A stretch of DNA of 14,000 nucleotides from Ramlibacter sp. (GTDB lineage Bacteria > Pseudomonadota > Gammaproteobacteria > Burkholderiales > Burkholderiaceae): NCBI GenBank assembly GCA_014376915.1, contig JACMQP010000506.1:1-14000 (forward strand), read 5' to 3'. The notes under the pieces were generated by a model. That model was not told the DNA's origin. It was given only the letters and a program-made list of their open reading frames with translations, and ran no database searches. Position numbers and translations under genes: made by a program. This document shows, in pieces, positions 1 to 7,787 of the stretch; within the stretch, counting starts at the first letter, position 1; every line of letters starts with the position of its first letter.

Positions 1-352
1 CGAGGATGTTGTAAGCCTCCAGCCCGAGCTCGGCGGCGCGCCTGGCGGCTGCAATGGAGCGCACGCCGCTGCGGCACAGCAGCACGGCTTTCTTGCCGGC
101 CGGCACCGCCGCCCGGATGCCTTCGTCGAAGCCGCCGTTCATGGCCATGCCCGGCCACTGCTTCCACGCCAGCGGTACGGCGCCGGGCACGCAACCCACC
201 CACTCCCGCTCGGCGTCGGTGCGGACGTCCACCAGCACCGCGGCGCCCTGCTGCAACCATCGAAAGGCCAGTTGCGGCGTGACGTCGCCGGCATAGCCGG
301 CGGCGGGCTGGGCCTCAGCGCCGGGGCTTGAAGCCGGATTCTGGTGTTGCAT
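1..352 (-). CDS. Rhodanese-like domain protein, 3' end cut by window edge
   Basis: Single-domain rhodanese homologue; 117 codons are visible and the C-terminus lies outside the window. The frame opens at ATG 352 (MQHQNPASSPGAEA). A VLVDVRTDAERE stretch at residues 39-50 is the usual first half-motif. The active-site loop CRSGVRS is at residues 93-99, with Cys93 the likely persulfide-forming nucleophile. The family moves sulfane sulfur between acceptors; the physiological partner cannot be told from sequence. There is no signal peptide, so it is probably cytoplasmic. It lies 52 bases downstream of the FAH-family gene on the same strand and may be co-transcribed with it. The ribosome binding site is weak, and a small hairpin sits just upstream of the start. 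The rhodanese call is firm; the sulfur substrate is unknown. Confidence 0.9.
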   Translation of the reverse strand, partial: MQHQNPASSPGAEAQPAAGYAGDVTPQLAFRWLQQGAAVLVDVRTDAEREWVGCVPGAVPLAWKQWPGMAMNGGFDEGIRAAVPAGKKAVLLCRSGVRSIAAARRAAELGLEAYNIL

Positions 353-361
353 GACCCGATT

Positions 362-377
362 CTGCCAGCCTTGGCAG
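362..377 (-). other. Small perfect stem-loop in front of the rhodanese start
   Basis: CTGCCA and TGGCAG form a 6-bp stem with a 4-base loop, ending 9 bases upstream of the rhodanese ATG, in the 52-base gap after the FAH-family gene. No T-run follows on the minus strand, so it does not look like an intrinsic terminator. It could affect translation initiation or RNA stability, or be chance. Confidence 0.25.
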
Positions 378-404
378 CATCAGGAGCCATGCGCAACGGC
401 CCTG

Positions 405-1193
405 TCAGACGATCTTGACGCTCAGGTTGGGCAGGCCGTCGATATGCAACTCGATCATGTCGCCCCTGACCACCGGGCCGACGTTTTCCGGCGTGCCGGA
501 GTAGATGATGTCGCCCGGGAACAGTTCGAACGCCTCCGACAGCTTGCTGATCTGCTCTGCCACCGACCAGATCATGTGGCTCAGGTCGGCATTCTGTTTG
601 ACCTGGCCGTTGACCTTGAGCCAGATCGCGCCCTTGGTGAAGTGGCCGGTCTGCGCCACCTTGTGGATCGGCCCGATCGGTGCCGAGCGATCGAAGCTCT
701 TGCCGATTTCCCACGGCTTCTTCTCGTCGCCCATGGCCCGCTGCAGGTCGCGCCGTGTCATGTCCAGGCCCAGGCTGTAGCCCCAGACATGCTCCAGCGC
801 GGTGGCGATGGGGATGTTGCGCCCGCCCTTGCCTAGTACTGCGACCAGTTCGGCCTCGTAGTGGTAGTTCTTCGTCAGCGGTGGATACGGGTGGTCGGGC
901 ATGGTCCCGACTGCCACGTTCTGGATCGCGTCGGTCGGCTTCTGGAAGAAAAACGGCGGCTCGCGGTTCGGGTCCGAGCCCATCTCCCGGGCGTGGGCGG
1001 CGTAGTTGCGGCCGATGCAGTAGATCCGGCGCACCGGGTACATCTCGTCCGACCCCACCACCGGGATGTAGGTGCCTGCCACGTTGAACGGAGTGCGGGC
1101 CGGGGCCTGGATGCCCATCGGCGCCGCGCAGCCAGCCACCGCGCCGGTCACCGCCGCCACCGCCGTCCCCTGAAAAAAATTCCTTCTGTCCAT
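405..1193 (-). CDS. FAH-family hydrolase with Tat/lipoprotein-type export signal
   Basis: 262-residue fumarylacetoacetate hydrolase (FAH) family protein. Family enzymes are Mg/Mn-dependent and cleave C-C bonds in acylpyruvates and related diketo acids, or decarboxylate oxo acids. The fold's metal ligands are visible as Glu113 and Glu115 in YHYEAEL and Asp144 in GYSLGLDMTRRDLQ. CIGRNYAAHAREMG (59-72), FFFQKPTDAI (81-90), Lys165 in GKSFDRSAP and YSGTPENVGPV near the C-terminus are also family motifs. The N-terminus is unusual: MDRRNFFQG gives a twin-arginine motif, followed by an Ala/Val-rich stretch and a lipobox VAGC with Cys22, so the protein is probably exported folded and perhaps lipid-anchored. 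Most family members are cytoplasmic. AAGGAGAC lies 5 bases before the ATG and supports this start. The gene is divergent from the TRAP operon and upstream of the rhodanese gene. The substrate is unknown; an acylpyruvate is inferred from the family only. Confidence 0.88.
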   Translation of the reverse strand: MDRRNFFQGTAVAAVTGAVAGCAAPMGIQAPARTPFNVAGTYIPVVGSDEMYPVRRIYCIGRNYAAHAREMGSDPNREPPFFFQKPTDAIQNVAVGTMPDHPYPPLTKNYHYEAELVAVLGKGGRNIPIATALEHVWGYSLGLDMTRRDLQRAMGDEKKPWEIGKSFDRSAPIGPIHKVAQTGHFTKGAIWLKVNGQVKQNADLSHMIWSVAEQISKLSEAFELFPGDIIYSGTPENVGPVVRGDMIELHIDGLPNLSVKIV

Positions 1194-1328
1194 GCTTGTC
1201 TCCTTGCTGCCCTCTAGTGGATAGGGGATTGCCGTTGGGGCGCGTTGGTGAAAACCCTCTTACTGAGCGGAAGCTGACCAAGAAAGATAGCGTGCTAACA
1301 ACTATCCATCAACCAGGAGACAAGCATG
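1191..1328. repeat. Identical 14-base ribosome-binding/start segments facing outward
   Basis: AGGAGACAAGCATG occurs at 1315-1328 on the plus strand (dctP start) and at 1204-1191 on the minus strand (FAH-family start). The two copies form an inverted pair bracketing the divergent intergenic region. Each contains the Shine-Dalgarno sequence AGGAG, a short spacer and the ATG, which fixes both start codons. Because the copies belong to different transcripts they would not fold together in one mRNA. Confidence 0.8.
1284..1312 (-). promoter_or_regulatory. Candidate sigma70 promoter for the FAH-family gene
   Basis: Read on the minus strand, TTGATG (1312-1307) is followed after exactly 17 bases by TATCTT (1289-1284). 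Each box matches the consensus at four of six positions. It would give a leader of roughly 80 bases before ATG 1193. It was found by eye only; no equally convincing plus-strand promoter for dctP was seen in the 132-base divergent region. Confidence 0.3.
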
Positions 1329-2438
1329 AGCCAGAGTCAATCCCCCCGTCGCCGCAATCTGCTCAAGGGCGCCGCAGTCGCGGCGGGCGCCATGTCCGCG
1401 CCGATGGTTGCCGTCGCCCAGACCACGTCGTTCAGGTTCCAGAGCACCTGGCCGGCCAAGGACATCTTTCACGAATACGCCAACGACTTCGCCAAGAAGG
1501 TCAACGACATGGCGGGCGGAAGGCTCAAGATCGAAGTGCTGCCCTCCGGCGCCGTGGTGCCCGCGTTCCAGCTGCTGGAGGCGGTGAACAAGGGCACGCT
1601 CGACGGCGGCCACGGCGTGGTGGCTTACCACTACGGCAAGAACTCGGCACTGGCGATCTGGGGCTCGGGCCCGGCTTATGGCCTGGAGTCCAACCTTGTT
1701 CTCGCCTGGCACTATTACGGCGGTGGCAAGGCGCTGCTCGACGAGATCTACAAGTCGATCAACATGGACGTGGTGTCCTACCTGTACGGCCCGATGACCG
1801 TGCAGCCGCTGGGTTGGTTCAAGAAGCCGGTGGCCAAGGTCGAGGACATGAAAGGCCTGAAGTTTCGCACCGTCGGCCTGGCGGTCGACATGTTCACCGA
1901 AATGGGGACCTCGGTGAACCCGCTGCCCGGCGGCGAAATCGTGCCGGCGCTGGACCGCGGCCTGATCGACGCGGCCGAATTCAACAATGCCAGCAGCGAC
2001 CGCATCCTGGGCTTTCCGGACGTCGTCAAGAACTGCATGCTGCAAAGCTTCCACCAGAGCGGAGAACAGTTCGAGATCCTGTTCAACAAGGGCAAGTACA
2101 ACGCGCTGCCGACCGAACTGAAGTCGATCATCGACTATGCCGTGCAGGCGTCCAGCGCGGACATGACGTGGAAACACGCCGATCGCAACGCCAAGGATTA
2201 CGAGGAAATGAAGAAGCAGGGCATCAAGTTCTACAAGACGCCCGATGCCGTGCTCCGCGCCCAGCTCGCCGCCTGGGACAAGACGGTTGCCAAAAAGCAG
2301 ACCGAGAACCCGATGTTCAAGAGGGTGATGGACTCGCAGCGCGCCTTCGCGCAGCGGGTCGGCCAGTGGCACAACGATTACACCGTCGACTTCAAGATGG
2401 CCTACAACCATTACTTCGCTCCGGGAAAGAAGGCCTGA
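1326..2438 (+). CDS. dctP: TRAP transporter periplasmic binding protein (TakP/FcbT1-like DctP)
   Basis: 370-residue extracytoplasmic solute receptor of a tripartite ATP-independent periplasmic transporter. It delivers a carboxylate to the DctQM membrane complex. The N-terminus has a twin-arginine motif (SPRRRNLLKG, 6-15), a hydrophobic stretch and AVAQ with likely cleavage after Ala31, so it is probably exported through Tat. FRFQSTWPAKDIFHEYAN (36-53), LKFRTVG (178-184) with Arg181, the usual carboxylate-binding arginine of TRAP receptors, and GGEIVPALDRGLIDAAEFNN place it in the group that contains the 2-oxoacid receptor TakP and the chlorobenzoate receptor FcbT1. Length is normal. AGGAGA sits 5 bases upstream of the ATG. 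It is first in the dctPQM operon and is followed by a hairpin that could keep its expression above that of the membrane subunits. The ligand is inferred to be a 2-oxoacid or a related organic acid; that is not proven. Confidence 0.93.
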   Translation: MSQSQSPRRRNLLKGAAVAAGAMSAPMVAVAQTTSFRFQSTWPAKDIFHEYANDFAKKVNDMAGGRLKIEVLPSGAVVPAFQLLEAVNKGTLDGGHGVVAYHYGKNSALAIWGSGPAYGLESNLVLAWHYYGGGKALLDEIYKSINMDVVSYLYGPMTVQPLGWFKKPVAKVEDMKGLKFRTVGLAVDMFTEMGTSVNPLPGGEIVPALDRGLIDAAEFNNASSDRILGFPDVVKNCMLQSFHQSGEQFEILFNKGKYNALPTELKSIIDYAVQASSADMTWKHADRNAKDYEEMKKQGIKFYKTPDAVLRAQLAAWDKTVAKKQTENPMFKRVMDSQRAFAQRVGQWHNDYTVDFKMAYNHYFAPGKKA

Positions 2439-2454
2439 GCTTTCCAGTCCCCTG

Positions 2455-2497
2455 AAACCAGCCGTCCGGCGCAGCGCTCCGGGGCTGGTTTTGTTTT
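2455..2497 (+). terminator. Rho-independent terminator/attenuator between dctP and dctQ
   Basis: AAACCAGCC (2455-2463) pairs perfectly with GGCTGGTTT (2483-2491), with CCGG/CCGG pairing inside the stem, and the tail reads TTTTGTTTT (2489-2497). It lies 17 bases after the dctP stop and 25 bases before the dctQ start. Partial read-through would give more binding protein than permease, which is the common stoichiometry in such operons. Confidence 0.75.
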
Positions 2498-2521
2498 GGC
2501 AGCGTTTTCCCGGCAGCACCC

Positions 2522-3148
2522 ATGAACGTTCAACGACTCCTCCATACCGCCGACCAGATCAGCACCTGGATCGGCAAGGCATTCGCCTGGCTGATCGTGG
2601 CGTTGATGCTGATGGTCTGCATCGAAGTGTTCAAGCGCTACATCCTGAACGCGCCCACCGCCTGGATCTTCGACGCCAGCAACATGATGTACGGGACGCT
2701 GTTCATGATGGCCGGGGCCTATACGCTGGCGCAGAACGGCCATGTGCGGGGCGATTTCCTTTACGGCAGCATGCCGCCGCGCAGGCAGGCCAGCCTCGAC
2801 CTGGTTCTGTACTTCGTGTTCTTCCTGCCCGGCATCCTGGCGCTGACCTGGGCCGGCTGGACCTATTTCCAGGACTCGCTGGCGATGCATGAACAGACCT
2901 TCAACGCAACGCCGCTTCCGCTCTATCCCTTCAAGTTCATCATCCCGCTGTCCGGCGCCATCGTGCTGATGCAAGGGGTGGCCGAGATCATCCGCTGCAT
3001 CGTCTGCCTGAAGACCGGAGCGTGGCCCGAGCGGCTCAAGGACGCGGAGGAAGCGGATGTCATCGCGCAACAACTGGCCGGAAGCGAATATGTGGACGAG
3101 GAATCGCGGCAGCTCGCGATCGAGAAGTCCAAGGGCATGAAAGGCTAG
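2522..3148 (+). CDS. dctQ: TRAP transporter small permease subunit DctQ
   Basis: 208-residue small membrane subunit, which pairs with DctM. Four hydrophobic segments are visible at about 20-39, 53-71, 92-113 and 136-161, as expected for DctQ. FKRYILNAPTAWIFDASN (37-54) and NGHVRGDFLY (72-81) match the conserved early helix/loop region of the family. A charged tail (about 165-208) is probably cytoplasmic and makes the protein slightly long. The ATG has only a weak Shine-Dalgarno sequence and follows shortly after the terminator-like hairpin, so translation is probably modest. It is two bases from the dctM start, suggesting translational coupling. Sequence flavour is of the FcbT2-like group, consistent with its neighbours. 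Confidence 0.92.
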   Translation: MNVQRLLHTADQISTWIGKAFAWLIVALMLMVCIEVFKRYILNAPTAWIFDASNMMYGTLFMMAGAYTLAQNGHVRGDFLYGSMPPRRQASLDLVLYFVFFLPGILALTWAGWTYFQDSLAMHEQTFNATPLPLYPFKFIIPLSGAIVLMQGVAEIIRCIVCLKTGAWPERLKDAEEADVIAQQLAGSEYVDEESRQLAIEKSKGMKG

Positions 3149-3150
3149 CG

Positions 3151-5073
3151 ATGAGCAATGCCGCGCTTGGAATGACGATGCTGGGGCTCATCGTCGTCGT
3201 CATCATGATGGGCTTCCCGACCGCCTTCACGCTGATGGGCCTAGGAATGATGTTCGGGTTCGTCGCTTTCTACGACCCGGCGCAGCATTTCTGGAACAAC
3301 CGGGTCTTCGACCTGATGGTGCAGCGCGCGTTCGGCGCGATGACCAACGAGACTCTCCTGTCGATCCCGCTATTCGTGCTGATGGGGTATGTGATGGAAC
3401 GCGGCGCGCTGGTGGACAAGATGTTCCACAGCGTGCAGCTCGCCTTTCGCAACGTGCCCGGTTCGCTGGCGGTCACCACTCTGATCATCTGCACCTTCTG
3501 GGGCATCGCCAGCGGGCTGGTCGGCGCGGTGGTCGTGCTGATGGGCGTGATCGCGATGCGGCCGATGCTCAATGCCGGCTACGACACGCGGCTGGCGGCC
3601 GGGGTGATCACCGCCGGCGGCACGCTCGGCATCCTGATTCCCCCTTCGGTGATGATCATCGTGTATGCGGCAGTGGCCGGGCAATCGGTGGTCAAGCTGT
3701 ATGCGGCTGCCATGTTCCCGGGCTTCTTCCTGGCGCTGCTGTATCTGATCTACATCATCGGCTGGGTCCTGATCGATCCCAAGATCGCGCCCAAGGTTCC
3801 GGCCGACCAGATGGTCGTGCCGGTGCGGCCATGGGTCGGCCACGTCGCGGCGAGCTATGGACGGCGGATGTTGCCGGCGCTGCTGGCCGCCGTCGCGTCG
3901 CCCGCCCGGGCGCTGAAGACCCCGGTAGGCATCGGGCCGATTCCCTGGAGCCGGCTGGCATCGAGTCTGCTGAAAGCGCTGGTTCCGCTGCTGCTCGCCG
4001 TCGTCACGCTCGGGGCGATCTGGTGGTACGTGGTCATCCACTCGCAGGAAGACAACGAAGCCGCCAACAAACCCGTGGCCCAGGCGCAGAAGCTTGCCGC
4101 CACGGAGCCGGTGACTGCCATGCCCGCATCCGCACCGGCGCAGGAAGCACCCGCAACCGGCAGTCTGCAGGAGCTGCAATCATCCGGTGGCCTGCAAGAG
4201 CCACCGGGCGGCGACGCCAGGGAGGCGGCCAGCAACTCCGCCGCAGTGGACGAGCCGCTGCAGCAACTGGGCGACCCTTCTGCCGTCGATGCACCGCATC
4301 AGGTCGCGGTGCCGCAGGCGTTCTACATCGGCTTCTGGATCGCCTGCGGCCTGACCCTGCTGCTGCTGGCCTGGTATTACTGGAAGTTCGACGCCGAACA
4401 GTTCGAGATCCTCGGCATGCTGATCACCTCGGTCATGCCACTCGCCATCTTGACCTTCGTGGTGCTGGCCGTCATCCTGTTCGGCATCACCACGGCGACC
4501 GAATCCGCTGCGGTCGGAGCGGCCGGCGCTTTCCTGATGGCCTGGCAGGCCCGCACGCTGGACTTCCAGCGGATCAAGGAGGCGGTCTTCCTCACGGCAA
4601 AAACCACTGCCATGGTCTGCTGGCTGTTCGTCGGTTCGGCGCTGTTTTCCGCGGTCTTCGCCCTGCTGGGCGGGCAGCGGGTGGTGGAGGAATGGGTGCT
4701 GTCGATGAACCTGTCGCCGCTGCAGTTCCTGCTGGTCTCGCAGGCCATCATCTTCGTGCTGGGCTGGCCGCTGGAGTGGACCGAGATCATCGTGATCTTC
4801 GTGCCGATCTTCCTGCCGCTGCTGCAGCACTTCCAGATCGACCCGATCCTGTGGGGCGTGCTGGTGTTCGTCAACCTGCAGGCGGCCTTCCTGTCGCCGC
4901 CGGTCGCGATGTCGGCCTTCTACCTGAAAGGGGTGTCGCCATCGCACGTGACGATCAACCAGATCTTCGCCGGCATGATGCCCTACATGCTCATCGTGAT
5001 CCTGTGCATGGTGTTCATGTACGTCTGGCCTGGCATGACACTGTGGCTGCCGAAATACCTCTACGGCGGCTGA
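3151..5073 (+). CDS. dctM: TRAP transporter large permease subunit DctM with a long central insertion
   Basis: 640-residue ion-coupled permease of the TRAP system, with many membrane helices. The ATG at 3151 lies two bases after the dctQ stop and starts with the hydrophobic helix expected of DctM. An in-frame upstream ATG at 3022 would overlap dctQ by over 120 bases and add a basic, non-membrane leader, so it was not used. Conserved parts are NETLLSIPLFVLMGYVMERG (66-85), a GVITAGGTLGILIPPSVMII block (151-170), LFGITTATESAAVGAAGA (443-460) and LSPPVAMSAFYLKGV (581-595). A standard DctM is about 430 residues; here roughly 215-425 is extra. It comprises two additional hydrophobic segments (about 276-294 and 390-410) flanking a low-complexity Ala/Pro/Gln/Glu-rich linker (about 298-388). 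The frame stays open through the insertion, so it is not a frameshift artefact. Function as the permease is clear; the role of the insertion is unknown. Confidence 0.93.
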   Translation: MSNAALGMTMLGLIVVVIMMGFPTAFTLMGLGMMFGFVAFYDPAQHFWNNRVFDLMVQRAFGAMTNETLLSIPLFVLMGYVMERGALVDKMFHSVQLAFRNVPGSLAVTTLIICTFWGIASGLVGAVVVLMGVIAMRPMLNAGYDTRLAAGVITAGGTLGILIPPSVMIIVYAAVAGQSVVKLYAAAMFPGFFLALLYLIYIIGWVLIDPKIAPKVPADQMVVPVRPWVGHVAASYGRRMLPALLAAVASPARALKTPVGIGPIPWSRLASSLLKALVPLLLAVVTLGAIWWYVVIHSQEDNEAANKPVAQAQKLAATEPVTAMPASAPAQEAPATGSLQELQSSGGLQEPPGGDAREAASNSAAVDEPLQQLGDPSAVDAPHQVAVPQAFYIGFWIACGLTLLLLAWYYWKFDAEQFEILGMLITSVMPLAILTFVVLAVILFGITTATESAAVGAAGAFLMAWQARTLDFQRIKEAVFLTAKTTAMVCWLFVGSALFSAVFALLGGQRVVEEWVLSMNLSPLQFLLVSQAIIFVLGWPLEWTEIIVIFVPIFLPLLQHFQIDPILWGVLVFVNLQAAFLSPPVAMSAFYLKGVSPSHVTINQIFAGMMPYMLIVILCMVFMYVWPGMTLWLPKYLYGG

Positions 5074-5104
5074 CGGACGGGGCGCTGCTTTCCTGCGGCG
5101 CTGT

Positions 5105-5827
<723 letters not shown>

Positions 5828-5847
5828 GGTCGTTGCGTCCAGGTTGC

Positions 5848-7785
5848 TCAGGCGTGCGCCTCTTCGACGCTGCCGAGATAGGCTTCGATCACCTTGGGAT
5901 CGGACTGGACCGCCGAAGGATTCCCCTCCGCGATCTTCTGCCCGAAGTCAAGCACCGTGACCGTGTCGCAAATGGACATCACGACGTCCATGTGATGCTC
6001 GATCAGGATCACCGTGATGCCGTGTTCGCGGATCTTGCGCACGATCGCGACCAGCTCCTTGATATCGGGTGCCGTCAGGCCGGCCGCCGGCTCGTCGAGC
6101 AACAGCAACTGCGGACTCAAGGCCAGAGCGCGCGCGATCTCGAGGAGCCGCTGCTTGCCATAAGGCAGGTTGCGCGCCTCTTCCCCGGCCAGTGCATCGA
6201 GGCCGACGAACTGCAGCAGGGCATGGGCGCGAGCGGCGCCTTGTGCGTCTTCACGCCGGTAGCGAGGGGTCTGCAGCGCCACATCGACCAGGTTGCTGTT
6301 GAAGCTGTGGTGCAGGCCGACCAGCACGTTCTGCAGCGCCGTCATCTCCCCGAACAACTGCACGTTCTGGAAGGTTCGTGCGATGCCCGACAGCGCGATG
6401 TCGGCCGAGGTCCGGCCAACGATGGATCTTCCCTGGAACACGATGCTGCCGGCGGTCGGCACATAGATTCCCGTCAGCACATTCATCATCGTGCTCTTGC
6501 CGGACCCGTTCGGTCCGATCAGGCCATGGATGGTGCCGCGCCTGACCTTCAGGTCGACGTTGTTGAGCGCCTTGAGGCCGCCGAACTGCATCACCACGGC
6601 GCTGGCATCGAGCATCTCGGCGGGCGCGTCGGCATTGGCAGTTGAAACGCCGTCCTCGACGGTCGGCAGGTCACGGGCGGCCTCCGCATCCAATCTCGCA
6701 CCGCCCTTCATGCTCAACAGGCCGCGGACGAAGCCGATGATGCCGTCCTGCAGGTAGTAGACGACGAACAGCGTGATGACGCCGAAGATCGACAGCCGCC
6801 AGTCGGTCATCGTGGTCAGAAAAAACGACAAGCCGGCCAGCGCGATCGTGCCGACAACCGGTACCGCCACTCGGCCGAGGCTGGTCCGTCCGCGGACCAC
6901 GAACACCGCCGCGCCGATCGCGACCACAACGGCCAGCGCGACCGACACGTAGCGGAACATCTCGATGTCGTCCAGCAGCTTGGGCAGCATCACGATGATC
7001 GCGGCACCCAGCAGCGCTCCGCTGCGGGTCTTGCGCCCGCCCATGATGATGGCCAACAGGAACAGCACCGTGAGTTCGAAGTTATACGTATTTGGCGAGA
7101 TGTACTGTTCCGAATACGCATACAGCGCGCCGGCCAGACCGGCCATGCCCGCGCTGATCACGAAGGCATAGACCTTGTAGCGATACACCGAAACCCCCAT
7201 GCAGTCCGACGCCACCGGGCTGCCGCGCAGGGCCTCGAAGGCGCGGCCCAGGTGCGAGCGCAGGATGCGGTCGACGACGATCAGTGACAGCACCAGCAAC
7301 ACCGCGACCACCCAGAAGAACTCGCGCTCGCTCAGCATGTGCCCCAGCAGCACTGGCTTGGTCAGCTTGATGCCGAGCGGGCCTTCGGTGAGAAAGGTCA
7401 TCTCGTTGATCAGGATCTGGATGATGGTGCCGAACGCGAGCGTCACCATCGCCAGGTAGGGACCCGTCACGCGCAGCGCCGGAAGCGCCAGCAGCGCGCC
7501 GAAAAACGCCGTCACGGCAATGGCTGCCGGCAGCGTGATGCCCAGGAAGGCACCGAACTTCATGACCAGCACGCCGGCCGTGTAGGCGCCGATGCCGAAC
7601 AGCCCGGCGTGGCCCAGCGACACCTGTCCGGTGTAGCCGACCACGATATCCAGTCCGAACAGCAGGATCGCGTAGATCATGATGGTCTCGACCAGGTGGA
7701 TGTAGTACGGGTTGTCGACCGCCAGCGGGAAGGCGACCAGCAGGGCAAGCCCTGCAATGCCCATGACCAGGGGGGAACGCTTCAT
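5848..7785 (-). CDS. livMG: LivM-LivG fusion: ABC permease joined to ATPase
   Basis: 645-residue single polypeptide combining two subunits usually encoded separately. Residues 1-355 are a LivM-type permease: GLDIVVGYTGQVSLGHAGLFGIGAY (44-68), LPALRVTGPYLAMVTLAFG (101-119) and a GRAFEALRGSPVASDCMGV cytoplasmic coupling loop (180-198). Residues about 393-645 are a LivG-type ATPase: Walker A GPNGSGKST (424-432), ARTFQNVQLF Q-loop (469-478), LPYGKQRLLEI signature (540-550), LLLLDEPAAGL Walker B (560-570) and switch His597 in IEHHMD. A linker of about 35 residues (357-392), charged and Ala-rich, joins them. The permease half also has about 45 extra hydrophobic residues near its end. Start ATG 7785 is two bases after the livH stop. 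With LivH and LivF it would form the membrane/ATPase core. No stop codon or frameshift separates the halves. Confidence 0.94.
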   Translation of the reverse strand: MKRSPLVMGIAGLALLVAFPLAVDNPYYIHLVETIMIYAILLFGLDIVVGYTGQVSLGHAGLFGIGAYTAGVLVMKFGAFLGITLPAAIAVTAFFGALLALPALRVTGPYLAMVTLAFGTIIQILINEMTFLTEGPLGIKLTKPVLLGHMLSEREFFWVVAVLLVLSLIVVDRILRSHLGRAFEALRGSPVASDCMGVSVYRYKVYAFVISAGMAGLAGALYAYSEQYISPNTYNFELTVLFLLAIIMGGRKTRSGALLGAAIIVMLPKLLDDIEMFRYVSVALAVVVAIGAAVFVVRGRTSLGRVAVPVVGTIALAGLSFFLTTMTDWRLSIFGVITLFVVYYLQDGIIGFVRGLLSMKGGARLDAEAARDLPTVEDGVSTANADAPAEMLDASAVVMQFGGLKALNNVDLKVRRGTIHGLIGPNGSGKSTMMNVLTGIYVPTAGSIVFQGRSIVGRTSADIALSGIARTFQNVQLFGEMTALQNVLVGLHHSFNSNLVDVALQTPRYRREDAQGAARAHALLQFVGLDALAGEEARNLPYGKQRLLEIARALALSPQLLLLDEPAAGLTAPDIKELVAIVRKIREHGITVILIEHHMDVVMSICDTVTVLDFGQKIAEGNPSAVQSDPKVIEAYLGSVEEAHA

Positions 7786-7787
7786 CG

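Noticed and set aside
139..1281. Alternative minus-strand frame spanning the FAH-family and rhodanese genes
   Set aside because: It is out of frame with the FAH motifs. In its last part it crosses the rhodanese region out of frame too, and gives no recognisable protein.
1302..2519. Minus-strand open frame opposite dctP, and similar long frames opposite dctM, livMG and livK
   Set aside because: All are shadows of well-supported genes, with low-complexity His/Arg/Asp-rich translations and no ribosome binding site.
3022..3150. Longer N-terminus for DctM from ATG 3022
   Set aside because: It would overlap dctQ and add a basic, non-membrane stretch; ATG 3151 directly after the dctQ stop gives the normal DctM N-terminal helix.
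4042..4314. Low-complexity stretch in dctM as a frameshift or assembly error
   Set aside because: The frame is continuous, the flanking hydrophobic segments are in frame, and the second conserved half of DctM continues intact.
5074..5104. Possible bidirectional terminator between convergent dctM and livF
   Set aside because: The 31-base gap shows no convincing stem with a T-run in either direction.
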